A stretch of DNA of 55,288 bases from Alphaproteobacteria bacterium (GTDB lineage: Bacteria; Pseudomonadota; Alphaproteobacteria; Micropepsales; Micropepsaceae), in the NCBI GenBank assembly GCA_013389115.1, contig JACADY010000066.1, positions 81,775-137,062 of the forward strand, in the 5' to 3' direction. This document shows positions 44,356 through 52,459 of the stretch, one piece after another. Made by a program: the position numbers and the translations under genes. The notes under the pieces are model-generated. The model saw only the letters and a list, made by a program, of their open reading frames with translations, had not been told where the DNA came from and searched no databases. Numbering within the stretch: the stretch's first letter is position 1; every line of letters begins with the position of its first letter.

Positions 44356-44958
44356 ATGGCAGAGGTAGCGCGCCGCGCCTGGCAGCGCATGCTGAGCGGC
44401 AGGAGGCTCGATCTCCTCAACCCCTCCCCGCTCGACATCGAGATCGAGGACATCGCGCATGGCCTGTCACGCGTCGCCCGCTGGAACGGGCAGACGTTCG
44501 GCCCGCACGCCTTTTCAGTGGCCCAGCATTGCCTGCTCGTCGAGCGCATCGCGGGGATGATCCGGCCACGCCTCGACCCGCCCTCGCGGCTGGCCGCGCT
44601 CCTTCACGACGGGGCCGAATATGTCATCGGCGATCTCATCAGCCCGTTCAAGGCGGCGGTCGGCATCGACTACAAGGCGTTCGAAATCCGGCTGCTCTGC
44701 GCGATCCATCTGCGCTTCGGGCTTCCGGCCACACTCTCTGAGACCCTCGCCGCGCTCATCAAGCGGGCCGACAGGCTTGCCGCCTATCTCGAGGCGACAC
44801 AACTCGCCGGGTTCGAGGTGGCCGAGGCACGTCGGATCTTCGGGCCGGTACGGGGGGTGCCCGCGATCACGCTGACAGCCGAGCCCGCGGACACGGTGCA
44901 GAGCCGATATTTGCGGCGATTCAAAGAGTTGTCGCAGGCCGTTGGAAATGAAGCATAG
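44356..44958 (+). CDS. HD-domain phosphohydrolase, YfbR-like
   Basis: A 200-residue HD-superfamily protein. The metal site shows FSVAQHCLL, ALLHDGAEYVIGD (His84-Asp85) and KRADRLAAYLEA (distal Asp). This layout matches YfbR-like 5'-nucleotidases that act on deoxynucleoside monophosphates. The ATG at 44356 gives the family-like start; an in-frame start 72 bases upstream is less likely. It leads a plus-strand group with the phosphatase gene (49-base gap) and the Nudix-type regulator. Confidence 0.88.
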   Translation: MAEVARRAWQRMLSGRRLDLLNPSPLDIEIEDIAHGLSRVARWNGQTFGPHAFSVAQHCLLVERIAGMIRPRLDPPSRLAALLHDGAEYVIGDLISPFKAAVGIDYKAFEIRLLCAIHLRFGLPATLSETLAALIKRADRLAAYLEATQLAGFEVAEARRIFGPVRGVPAITLTAEPADTVQSRYLRRFKELSQAVGNEA

Positions 44959-45007
44959 AGCCCGATTCTGTCCCGTTTCCGCCATGAATTTGTTCTAAGA
45001 TGTTCTT

Positions 45008-45544
45008 ATGGACCCGCACATCTTCGTCTGCCCCTTGAGCCAGCTCTACCGCTCCGCCGACGCGTTGCGGCCGAGCCATGTCATCACGCTGATCGATCCG
45101 GACACACCCGTCGAGACGCCCAAAGGTATCCCGCCCGAGCGGCACCTGAAGCTTTCGCTGCATGACATCAACGATGCACGCAACGATCACACCCATCCGG
45201 CGGAAGACCACGTGCACGCGATCATCGATTTCGTCTCGAGCTGGGACCATGCCTCGCCTTTGCTCGTGCATTGCTGGGCGGGGATCAGCCGCTCGACCGC
45301 GACGGCCTTTCTCACCATGTGCCTCTTCAACGAGCCTGGCCAGGAAGCCGAGCTGGCGCGCCAGCTGCGCCGGCGCGCGCCCCATGCGCACCCCAATCGG
45401 CTGATCGTGCGGCACGCGGATCGGATCCTTGGGCGTCAGGGGCGGATGATGCACGCGGTCGAGGCCTTAGGGCCTGGACAAGTGGTCTATGAGGGTGAGC
45501 TGTTCGGCGTCCCCTTGCGGCCCCTTCCGCCCCCGCGGGACTAG
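45008..45544 (+). CDS. Tyrosine phosphatase-family protein
   Basis: A 178-residue cysteine-dependent phosphatase of the dual-specificity/tyrosine type. The active loop is VHCWAGISRS, with Cys89 and Arg95 in the C-x5-R spacing. The expected general acid is in the DINDAR segment (about 53-58). Relatives are found across alphaproteobacteria. The gene ends three bases before the Nudix-type regulator, so the two are probably expressed together; whether the phosphatase has a link to NAD control is not shown. Confidence 0.9.
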   Translation: MDPHIFVCPLSQLYRSADALRPSHVITLIDPDTPVETPKGIPPERHLKLSLHDINDARNDHTHPAEDHVHAIIDFVSSWDHASPLLVHCWAGISRSTATAFLTMCLFNEPGQEAELARQLRRRAPHAHPNRLIVRHADRILGRQGRMMHAVEALGPGQVVYEGELFGVPLRPLPPPRD

Positions 45545-45547
45545 GCC

Positions 45548-46576
45548 ATGGCGGCGCAGTCGCGAACGCTTGGCGCCAGCCCTGCGGAGACCCCGCCCGA
45601 CGCGGCCATTACGCCGCATGCGGTCATCATGGGCCTCACGGCGGCGATCGTCGCCGTTTGGGATGAGACGCCGCATGTCCTTGCAGTGCGCCAGGGGGCG
45701 CGGGACGGCCTGCCCTTCGGCCCCTTCGAACCCTTATCGCACAGGACTTTAGAGAGCGGCCTTCGCAATTGGGTCAAGGAGCAGACCTCGCTCGGCCTTG
45801 GCTATGTCGAACAGCTCTACACGTTCGGCGATCGCGGGCGGCACGAATTGAAGGCCGGAGAGGGTCCGCGCATCGTTTCGGTCGGCTACCTGGCCCTTAC
45901 CCGCCTCGCCGAGCCCGAGCCGCCCGTACCCGGCACGCTATGGCGGAGCTGGTACGACTATTTCCCGTGGGAGGATTGGCGCGACAAGCGGCCTGCCCTT
46001 ATCGACGCTGAGATCGTGCCAGCGCTGCGCGCCTTCGCCAAGGCCGGCGATGATGCGGCGATGCAGGCGCGCAGGATGGAGCGGCTGCGCCTAACCTGGG
46101 GTACGGATGGCCTGCCCTGGGACGATGAAAAGGTGCTCGAGCGGTATGAACTGCTCTATGAGGCGCGGCTGGTCGAAGAGGCGATAAGGGACGGGCGCAA
46201 GCCTCTTGCGGGCGTTGAGATTCAGCCCTTAACCCTGGGACAGTCCATGGTTTTCGATCACCGCCGAATTCTGGCGACGGCGATGGGACGGCTGCGCGGC
46301 AAGCTCAAGTACCGGCCGGTGATCTTCGAATTGATGCTGCCCGAGTTCACGCTGCTCGAGCTTCAGAAAACGGTTGAAGGCATCTCCGGCATCCGTCTGC
46401 ACAAGCAGAATTTTCGCCGTCTCGTCGAGCAAGGCGGCCTCGTGGAGCGTACCGGCCGCCGCTCCACCCGCAGCGGCGGGCGGCCGGCGGAGCAGTTCCG
46501 TTTCCGCCGTGAGGTGTTGAGCGAACGCCCCGCACCCGGCGTCAAGGTCACGCCCTCGCGGCCCGGGCGTCGGTAG
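45548..46576 (+). CDS. Nudix-like winged-helix transcriptional regulator (NrtR/NadQ type)
   Basis: A 342-residue protein with an N-terminal Nudix-like domain and a C-terminal winged helix (about 265-325), the layout of NrtR-type regulators of NAD metabolism. The Nudix box is degenerate: where REXXEE is expected the chain reads RNWVKEQ, so hydrolase activity is unlikely and the domain probably senses a ligand. The DNA-binding part reads FTLLELQKTVEGISGIRLHK, QNFRRLVEQGGLVERTG and GGRPAEQFRFRR. I recall a family called NadQ (COG4111) proposed to control nadABC in alphaproteobacteria; the assignment is unchecked. nadABC with two palindromes is 1.2 kb downstream. Confidence 0.85.
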   Translation: MAAQSRTLGASPAETPPDAAITPHAVIMGLTAAIVAVWDETPHVLAVRQGARDGLPFGPFEPLSHRTLESGLRNWVKEQTSLGLGYVEQLYTFGDRGRHELKAGEGPRIVSVGYLALTRLAEPEPPVPGTLWRSWYDYFPWEDWRDKRPALIDAEIVPALRAFAKAGDDAAMQARRMERLRLTWGTDGLPWDDEKVLERYELLYEARLVEEAIRDGRKPLAGVEIQPLTLGQSMVFDHRRILATAMGRLRGKLKYRPVIFELMLPEFTLLELQKTVEGISGIRLHKQNFRRLVEQGGLVERTGRRSTRSGGRPAEQFRFRREVLSERPAPGVKVTPSRPGRR

Positions 46577-46579
46577 CTG

Positions 46580-47515
46580 CTACTTCACGCCAAGGTCGAT
46601 GATGATGGGGCGGTGATCAGAGCCGATATCCGGCCCCACTTCCTTTGCAATGCAGCCGAGCTTTCGCTTGGCAAAAACGTGGTCGATCGGGATACGCCCA
46701 TAGGCCATGAGGAAACCGGGCCAGGTTCCCCAACTCTGAACGGGTGCGAGGCCGGTATTCTCCTTGATGCGATAGGGGATCGCGCCCCAGGTGACGGCAT
46801 TGAAATCACCGACCCACAGGTCAACCCGGTCGAGCCGATCCATCCCGTCGGCCATCGCCTTCATCTGGCGTCCCTGACTGCCCCAGGGGCGCAAGGGCCA
46901 GGGCTGGGTCAGGTGCGAGGCGATGAGCGTGATCCCCTCCTTGCCCCAGTTCAGATCCACCGCGCCCGCCGATTCCGAGACGTAGTCACCCAGCATTTTG
47001 GCCGTGAGGTCGGCCACAGGCTCACGCGAGAAGATGCGAAGCCCGCATTCGGGGGCGCCGTTACAATCGGTGGCATAGGGATAGTGCTCCAACAGAAGCG
47101 CCTCGGCCTTCTTCGAGCTCGCGCTCAGCTCGGCAAGCGCGACCACGTCCGCATTCATGCGCAAGATCGCTTCGATCGATTTGACGGGATCGGGATTCCG
47201 GATCCAGAGATTGAGAAACACGATCCGCTTGCGGGTCATGCCCTCCTCGCAGGTCTGTGCCTGCGCGCGCGGCCATACAAGCGTCACGCCCGCGGCGGAA
47301 AGCACAACCCACATCGCAACGCGCAGCCACTGGCCACGCATGCCATCGATCAGGGATGCAAACAGGAGGAAGAGCGCGGCCTGCAGGGCAAATACTGCCA
47401 AGAGATCCAGGATCGGGTTCGTCTGCGCGACAAATGCACTGCATACACTGATGCAGGCGAACACAATGATCGCCGTCCATGCTCTGGAGATCAGACGCCT
47501 CAACGACCTCCTCAT
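46580..47515 (-). CDS. Membrane-anchored EEP-family protein
   Basis: A 311-residue protein with about three N-terminal membrane segments (about 12-90) and an EEP-fold domain after them. RIVFLNLWIRNPD, VVALAELSAS, LWVGDFNAVTWG and IDHVFA are present, and the final motif is GSDHRPIIIDL (Ser299-Asp300-His301), intact here. The domain is probably periplasmic. Related membrane EEP proteins include YafD-like ones of unknown substrate. It lies between the regulator and nadA on the opposite strand and so splits the two on the map. Confidence 0.88.
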   Translation of the reverse strand: MRRSLRRLISRAWTAIIVFACISVCSAFVAQTNPILDLLAVFALQAALFLLFASLIDGMRGQWLRVAMWVVLSAAGVTLVWPRAQAQTCEEGMTRKRIVFLNLWIRNPDPVKSIEAILRMNADVVALAELSASSKKAEALLLEHYPYATDCNGAPECGLRIFSREPVADLTAKMLGDYVSESAGAVDLNWGKEGITLIASHLTQPWPLRPWGSQGRQMKAMADGMDRLDRVDLWVGDFNAVTWGAIPYRIKENTGLAPVQSWGTWPGFLMAYGRIPIDHVFAKRKLGCIAKEVGPDIGSDHRPIIIDLGVK

Positions 47516-47663
47516 GCGCCCCCCGGCGTTAACCCACCCCGTGAGTGTATTAAAAGGGATTTCGTCTGCTGAGCGAGCGCATCGCTGCCACAGTCAACGA
47601 CCGTTTCACCTCAAATGCGACTCGGGCGATGCAAACTTCGTTAACAAATCCTTACGCGCCGCC

Positions 47664-47691
47664 TTGACAGTTTTTCAACACCCCTTATGCT
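47664..47691 (+). promoter_or_regulatory. Likely nadA promoter P1
   Basis: A perfect -35 TTGACA (47664-47669) and a -10-like TATGCT (47686-47691) are 16 bases apart. The -10 lies inside the first operator-like palindrome, so a bound repressor would block it. Confidence 0.65.
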
Positions 47692-47705
47692 CAATCACAG
47701 CATAA
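47685..47705 (+). promoter_or_regulatory. Operator 1 of nadABC
   Basis: A perfect inverted repeat TTATGCT-N7-AGCATAA, with spacer CAATCAC. It covers the -10 of P1. It shares TTATGCTCAATCA with operator 2. The likely binder is the Nudix-winged-helix regulator at 45548-46576; this is inferred from context. Confidence 0.75.
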
Positions 47706-47720
47706 ATCGTCGCGGCCCGC

Positions 47721-47750
47721 TTGACGCGGACGTTTTCCGGAACATATTTA
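47721..47750 (+). promoter_or_regulatory. Possible second nadA promoter P2
   Basis: TTGACG (47721-47726) and TATTTA (47745-47750), 18 bases apart, resemble a sigma-70-type promoter. Its -10 runs into operator 2. This is weaker than P1 and only a possibility. Confidence 0.4.
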
Positions 47751-47768
47751 TGCTCAATCAGAGTATAA
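47748..47768 (+). promoter_or_regulatory. Operator 2 of nadABC, overlapping the ribosome binding site
   Basis: TTATGCT-N7-AGTATAA with spacer CAATCAG, one mismatch in the right arm. Its centre is 63 bases from that of operator 1, six helical turns. Its last bases overlap the AAGGAGGT ribosome binding site (47767-47774) of nadA, five bases before the GTG start. Confidence 0.75.
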
Positions 47769-47778
47769 GGAGGTCGCC

Positions 47779-48822
47779 GTGACCCGGAACGAGGAAATGA
47801 ATCTGCCGGTTCTGCCCTACACGCCGGAAATCGCCGCCGCGACGCGCGCGGATTACGCCAAGGTCGCGCATGTGATCCCGGAGATCGAATGGCCGGTGCA
47901 TGCCCCTTACGTCCATGCCATCAACAGGCTGAAGAAAGAGCGCAACGCGGTCATTCTCGGCCATAACTACATGACGCCCGAGATCTTCCATTGCGTCGCC
48001 GATTTCGTCGGCGATTCCCTTGCGCTCGCGCGCGAGGCGGCGAAGACCGACGCCAAGGTCATCGTGCAGGCGGGCGTTCACTTCATGGCCGAGACCTCAA
48101 AGATCCTTTCGCCAGAGAAGACGGTGCTGATCCCCGATCTTGAGGCCGGGTGCTCGCTTGCCGCCTCGATCACAGGTGCGGATGTGCGCCTGTTGCGACA
48201 GCGTTTTCCGGGCGTGCCCATCGTCACCTATGTCAACACTTCCGCCGAGGTGAAAGCCGAGAGCGATATTTGCTGCACCTCGGCGAATGCGCTCGATGTG
48301 GTCGAAAGCCTTGCCAGCGACACGGTACTCATGATCCCGGATGAGTATCTGGCGCAGAACATCGCCAAGAAGACGCGCAAGAAGATCCTCACCTGGGCCG
48401 GGCACTGCGAGGTGCATGAGCGCTTCACGGGCGCGCAGATCCGCTCGCTGCGTCAGGACAATCCGGGCGTCATCGTGCTTGCCCATCCCGAATGCCCGCC
48501 CGAGGTGGTCGCGGAGGCCGACTTTGCGGGCTCGACCTCGGCGATGATCAGCTATGTCGGCGCCAAGCATCCCAAGCGCGTCGTCATGATCACCGAGTGC
48601 TCCATGAGCGACAATGTGGCGGTGCAGTATCCGGACGTCGAATTCATCCGCCCCTGCAATCTGTGCCCGCACATGAAGCGCATCACGCTGCCGAAGATTC
48701 TCCACAGCCTTCAGTCGCTCACCTTCGAGGTCAAGGTCGATCCGCTGATCGCGGCGCGGGCCAAGGCGGCGGTCGATGCGATGCTGAAGGTGAAGCCGAT
48801 CGAGACCCGCAAGGCCGCCTGA
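47779..48822 (+). CDS. nadA: Quinolinate synthase A
   Basis: NadA joins iminoaspartate and dihydroxyacetone phosphate into quinolinate using a 4Fe-4S cluster. The protein has 347 residues. Cluster cysteines are expected in [13 protein letters not shown] and [11 protein letters not shown], with PECPPEVV also present; [16 protein letters not shown] is the N-terminal family motif. The start is GTG 47779 with a strong AAGGAGGT site five bases upstream. It leads nadA-nadB-nadC, behind two operator-like palindromes. Confidence 0.97.
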   Translation: MTRNEEMNLPVLPYTPEIAAATRADYAKVAHVIPEIEWPVHAPYVHAINRLKKERNAVILGHNYMTPEIFHCVADFVGDSLALAREAAKTDAKVIVQAGVHFMAETSKILSPEKTVLIPDLEAGCSLAASITGADVRLLRQRFPGVPIVTYVNTSAEVKAESDICCTSANALDVVESLASDTVLMIPDEYLAQNIAKKTRKKILTWAGHCEVHERFTGAQIRSLRQDNPGVIVLAHPECPPEVVAEADFAGSTSAMISYVGAKHPKRVVMITECSMSDNVAVQYPDVEFIRPCNLCPHMKRITLPKILHSLQSLTFEVKVDPLIAARAKAAVDAMLKVKPIETRKAA

Positions 48823-48834
48823 GGGAGCCTCATC

Positions 48835-50427
48835 ATGGCTGCGAGGCTTCCTGACAACGTCATCGAGACGGGCGGCGTCCTGATCGCGGGCGCGGGGCTT
48901 GCCGGCCTTTTCTGCGCGCTCCAGTTCAAGGACCGTCCGGTCACGGTTCTTGCGACGGCCAAGCCCGGCGCCGGCGCCGCGAGCGCCTGGGCACAGGGCG
49001 GCATCGCGGCACCGCTCGGCCCTGATGACAGCACCGCGCTCCATGTCGCCGACACGGTGGCGGCGGGCGCGGGTCTCGTCGATGAAGCCATCGTGCGGCT
49101 CATGGCGGAGGAGGCGCCCGAGCGGATCGATGACCTTGCCCGGCTCGGCGTTCCCTTTGACCGCGACGCGCAAGGGCGCCTCGTGCTGGGGCGCGAAGCT
49201 GCACATAGCCGCAATCGCATCGTGCGCGTCCAGGGCGACCGGGCGGGCGCTGAGATCATGAAGGCGCTGGGGCGCACGGCCCTTGCCCGGCCCAATATCC
49301 GCATCGTCTGGGGCCTCACCGCGCTTGAGCTTGGCCTTGTCGATGGACGGACGGCGGGACTCTTCGCGCGCACGGCGGACGGGCGGCCCGTCTTCCTCAA
49401 GGCCAGCCAGATCGTCTTTGCGCTGGGGGGTGTCGGCGCCCTTTACGAGGTCACGACCAACCCCGCCGAAGCGCGCGGGCAAGGCATTGCCATCGCGGCG
49501 CGGGCGGGCGCGAAAATCGCCGATGCCGAGTTCGTTCAATTCCACCCCACGGCCATCGCGGTCGGGCGCGATCCGGCGCCGCTCGCCACCGAAGCGCTGC
49601 GCGGGGAAGGCGCCGTCCTCATCAGCGAGAAGGGCGTGCGGTTCATGACCGCCGTTCATCCGCTCGCCGAACTTGCGCCGCGCGATATCGTCGCGCGCGC
49701 CATTCACCGGGAAATCCAGGCGGGCGGCAAGGCGTTCCTCGATGCGCGCGCGGCGGTCGGCAAACGCTTTCCCGACCAGTTCCCGACCGTTCATGCCGCC
49801 TGCATCGCGGAAGGCATCGATCCTGTCACCATGCCCATACCCGTTGCGCCGGCCGCGCATTACCACATGGGCGGCATCGCCGTTGATGCCTGGGGGCGCA
49901 CGGGCGTCCCCGGCCTTTGGGCCTGCGGCGAGGTCGCCTCGACCGGCGCGCACGGCGCCAACCGGCTTGCCTCCAATTCCCTGCTGGAGGCGATCGTCTT
50001 CGGCTCGCGCGTCGCGCGTGACATCTGCGACCAGGGTGAGCCGGACACAAGCGCGCTCGCGGCTGTCCCAGAGTTTGATGGCCCGCACGACACCTTCTTG
50101 CACGCACCCCAGCAATTGCGGCGCGCCATGACCGCGTTCGTCGGGGTTGAGCGCAACGCGGAAGGCCTCTTCCGGGCGCTGGCTGAGATTGACCGCGTCG
50201 AGCGGGCGGGATCGGGCGACCTTGCGCTTGTCAACATGACGACGGCGGCAAAGTTCATCGCGGCCGCAGCGCTGCTGCGCCGGGAGAGCCGGGGCGGCCA
50301 TTATCGCAGCGATTGCCCTGCCGCTGATCCCTCCATGGCGCGGCGGCGCAGCCTGACGCTCGGCGAGGCCAATGCCGTTCTTGAAGAGGCACGCTCCACA
50401 CCCTTGCGCATCGCGGCGGCGCCATGA
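48835..50427 (+). CDS. nadB: L-aspartate oxidase
   Basis: NadB is a flavoprotein that oxidises L-aspartate to iminoaspartate, feeding NadA. It has 530 residues. GVLIAGAGLAGLFCALQF is the FAD dinucleotide loop, ASAWAQGGIAAPLGPDD follows, and HYHMGGIAVDAWGRTGVPGL (one contiguous stretch) and NRLASNSLLEAIVFG are the succinate dehydrogenase/NadB motifs. ATG 48835 has GGGAG upstream and lies 12 bases after nadA. It overlaps nadC by ATGA, so nadC translation should be coupled to it. Confidence 0.96.
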   Translation: MAARLPDNVIETGGVLIAGAGLAGLFCALQFKDRPVTVLATAKPGAGAASAWAQGGIAAPLGPDDSTALHVADTVAAGAGLVDEAIVRLMAEEAPERIDDLARLGVPFDRDAQGRLVLGREAAHSRNRIVRVQGDRAGAEIMKALGRTALARPNIRIVWGLTALELGLVDGRTAGLFARTADGRPVFLKASQIVFALGGVGALYEVTTNPAEARGQGIAIAARAGAKIADAEFVQFHPTAIAVGRDPAPLATEALRGEGAVLISEKGVRFMTAVHPLAELAPRDIVARAIHREIQAGGKAFLDARAAVGKRFPDQFPTVHAACIAEGIDPVTMPIPVAPAAHYHMGGIAVDAWGRTGVPGLWACGEVASTGAHGANRLASNSLLEAIVFGSRVARDICDQGEPDTSALAAVPEFDGPHDTFLHAPQQLRRAMTAFVGVERNAEGLFRALAEIDRVERAGSGDLALVNMTTAAKFIAAAALLRRESRGGHYRSDCPAADPSMARRRSLTLGEANAVLEEARSTPLRIAAAP

Positions 50428-51275
50428 GCGGGATTGCGCCTCTTCCCGACCTGCTCATCGAGCCCATCGTCCGGGCGGCGCTGCTTGAGGATCTGGGCCG
50501 GGCCGGCGATATCACGACGCAGGCCGTCATCCCCGAAGGGGCGCGGGCGCGGGCGCATCTCATCGCCAGGGCGGAGGGGCGCATCGCCGGCGTGGGCTGA
50601 GCGCGGATTGCCTTTGCGCTCATGGATCCGGCCTTGCGCTTCGATGCCCACATCGGCGATGGCGAGGACGCGCCCAAGGGCAGTGTCGTCGCCGTCATCG
50701 AGGGGAATGCGCAGGCGTTGCTCTCGGCCGAGCGGGTCGCGCTCAATTTCGTTCAGCGGCTCTCTGGCGTCGCGACGGCGACGCGGGCGCTCGTTCATGC
50801 GATCGCGGGAACGAACGCCAGGATCGTCTGTACACGGAAGACAACGCCGGGCCTTCGCATTCTTGAGAAGTTCGCCGTCCGCTGCGGCGGCGGCGTCAAT
50901 CATCGCTTCGGGCTCGATGACGCCATCCTCATCAAGGACAACCACATCGCGGCGGCCGGCGGGATCGCGCCCGTGCTTGCCCGCGCCCGTGCCTCGGCCG
51001 GCCACATGGTCAGAATCGAGATCGAGGTGGATACGCTCGCCCAGCTCGAGGAGGCGCTGGCGCATGGGGCCGACGCGGTGCTGCTTGACAACATGCCGCC
51101 TGCAACCTTGCGCGAGGCGGTTGCCATCGCGGGCGGCCGGGCGCGGCTCGAAGCCTCCGGCAATGTGCGGCTTGAAACCGTGCGGGCGATCGCGGAGACG
51201 GGCGTCGATGCTATCTCGTCCGGGTCCATCACGCACTCCGCCCCGGCGCTCGACGTCGCGCTCGATTTCGTGTGA
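50424..51275 (+). pseudogene. nadC: Nicotinate-nucleotide pyrophosphorylase interrupted by an in-frame TGA
   Basis: NadC joins quinolinate and PRPP to nicotinic acid mononucleotide. The frame from ATG 50424 would code 283 residues, a normal NadC length, but codon 59 is TGA (50598-50600), in RIAGVG[14 protein letters not shown]. The same frame is open on both sides, so this is a base substitution or a sequencing error, not a frameshift. The place usually holds Ala or another small residue. Downstream the active site is intact: [40 protein letters not shown] (in two pieces) and [11 protein letters not shown]. Restart at ATG 50622 has no ribosome binding site and would lose the N-terminal domain. 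The rest shows no decay. Confidence 0.85.
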
Positions 51276-51394
51276 CGAGAGGCTGACCCTTGTTACGCCG
51301 TGCCAAGTCACGTATATTATTACTGGCCTGAGCCAGGATATACTTGATCTGTTTTAGCTCGAGCCATGGATGCATATATGAAAGGAAAAATTTT

Positions 51395-51604
51395 ATGCCT
51401 CAAGATAATATTTCTAAAGAACGAGTGAAGGCTGTTTTGGACACTCTCAACAGAGGTAACCGTGGCGTGCTCAACGACGGTGATGCACTGGAGTGTGTTG
51501 ATCGGGGCTTGGCTGACTTCCGAGATGGAAGGTACTCGATAACCGATAAGGGATTGCACTGGTTGAAATCCTACCCGAACGTCCCGTTGTCTCCGGACGA
51601 ATAA
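51395..51604 (+). CDS. Small hypothetical protein in an AT-rich patch
   Basis: A 69-residue protein, MPQDNISKERVKAVLDT at its start, with YSITDKGLHWLKSYP near the end; the ITDKG-x3-L pattern recalls the last strand and turn of a winged helix. No family was recognised. ATG 51395 follows AAAGGAAAAATTTT, a good ribosome binding site. The gene and the 120 bases upstream are AT-richer than the surroundings, which suggests it came from elsewhere. It lies between nadC and an SDR gene. Confidence 0.6.
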   Translation: MPQDNISKERVKAVLDTLNRGNRGVLNDGDALECVDRGLADFRDGRYSITDKGLHWLKSYPNVPLSPDE

Positions 51605-51630
51605 CAAACCTCGAGATGGTTGCGTCACAG

Positions 51631-51662
51631 CAGGCCCTTGCTACGTTCGTGGTGAGGGCCTG
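51631..51662 (+). terminator. Long hairpin after the small gene
   Basis: CAGGCCCT and AGGGCCTG form the base, and the inner bases TGCTAC and GTGGTG extend the stem with some G-T pairs to about 14 base pairs around a GTTC loop. It starts 27 bases after the small gene stop. No T-tract follows, so the role as terminator is only likely. Confidence 0.5.
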
Positions 51663-51688
51663 TGAATTAGATGGGGAAAGAGAACGCC

Positions 51689-52459
51689 ATGGATCTTCAG
51701 CTCAAGGGCAAGAACGCGGTCGTACTGGGCGGCACGCGCGGCATCGGGCGCGCGATCGCCGAGACGCTGGCGGGGGAAGGCGTCCATATCGCCCTTTGCT
51801 CCCGCAATGCGGATGCGGCGGCCGAAGCGGCCGGCGCGCTCGCGGCCAAGGGCGTGAAGGCACTCGGGCGTCCCGCCGACATGGCGAACGGACAGCAGAT
51901 CAGGAATTTCATTCACGAGGCGGGCGCGGCGCTTGGCGGGATCGATATCCTCATATCGAATGCCAGCGCGCTCGACATGGGCAATAGCGACGAGGCGTGG
52001 CTGCACGGGCTCAAGACCGATGTGCTTGGCGCCGTCAATGCGGTCGATGCCGCCCTTCCCTTCCTCACGGGCGCGGCCGAGAAACATGGCGATGCCGCCA
52101 TCGTTCTCATCGCCTCAGTCTCGGCGGCGGAGGCCAGCAGCGCGCAGTCCTATGGCGCGATGAAAGCGGCGCTCATCCACTATGGCAAGGGCCTTGCGCG
52201 CCAGCATGCGGGGAAGAAAATCAGGACCAATGTGATCTCGCCCGGCACCATCTATTTCAAGGGCGGCGTCTGGGAGATGATCGAGAAGGGCGCGCCTGAG
52301 ATGTTCAAGAACTCGCTTGCGCGCAATCCGCTTGGACGCATGGGCACGCCGCAGGAAATCGCCAATGTCGCGGTCTTCCTTGCCAGCCCGGCCGCAAGCT
52401 TTACGACAGGGGCCAATGTCATCGTCGATGGCGGGATCACGGCGCGCGTCAACTACTGA
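51689..52459 (+). CDS. Short-chain dehydrogenase/reductase
   Basis: An SDR of 256 residues. The cofactor loop is LGGTRGIG with SRNADAAAEA after the second strand (Arg favours NADP). SNASALDMGNSDEAW replaces the usual NNAG (SNAS). The active site has ASVSAAEASSAQSYGAMK, with the Ser-Tyr-Lys set. GANVIVDGGITARVNY is the C-terminus. ATG 51689 follows GGGGAAAGAGAA. The substrate is unknown. Its end overlaps the cell-wall hydrolase gene on the other strand by seven bases. Confidence 0.92.
   Translation: MDLQLKGKNAVVLGGTRGIGRAIAETLAGEGVHIALCSRNADAAAEAAGALAAKGVKALGRPADMANGQQIRNFIHEAGAALGGIDILISNASALDMGNSDEAWLHGLKTDVLGAVNAVDAALPFLTGAAEKHGDAAIVLIASVSAAEASSAQSYGAMKAALIHYGKGLARQHAGKKIRTNVISPGTIYFKGGVWEMIEKGAPEMFKNSLARNPLGRMGTPQEIANVAVFLASPAASFTTGANVIVDGGITARVNY

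Noticed and set aside
44991-45010. TGTTCTAAGA-TGTTCTTATG, resembling an alphaproteobacterial LexA box
   Set aside because: The LexA site in this class is GTTC-N7-GTTC; here only six bases separate the two GTTC words, and the genes that follow have no link to DNA damage.
47641-47655. TTAA-N7-TTAC before nadA, like a CtrA site
   Set aside because: One base differs from TTAA-N7-TTAA and nothing else links nadABC to the cell cycle; such words occur by chance.
48097-50301. A 734-codon open frame on the minus strand opposite nadA and nadB
   Set aside because: It is the mirror of two well-supported NAD genes, has no recognisable domain and is very rich in Arg and Asp.
50598-50600. Selenocysteine at the nadC TGA
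   Set aside because: NadC enzymes are not known to use selenocysteine at this place, which is not in the active site, and no clear selenocysteine-type hairpin was noticed just after it.
50622-51275. A separate 217-residue NadC starting at ATG 50622
   Set aside because: There is no ribosome binding site and the start lies inside a conserved stretch; the upstream 58 codons clearly belong to the same gene.
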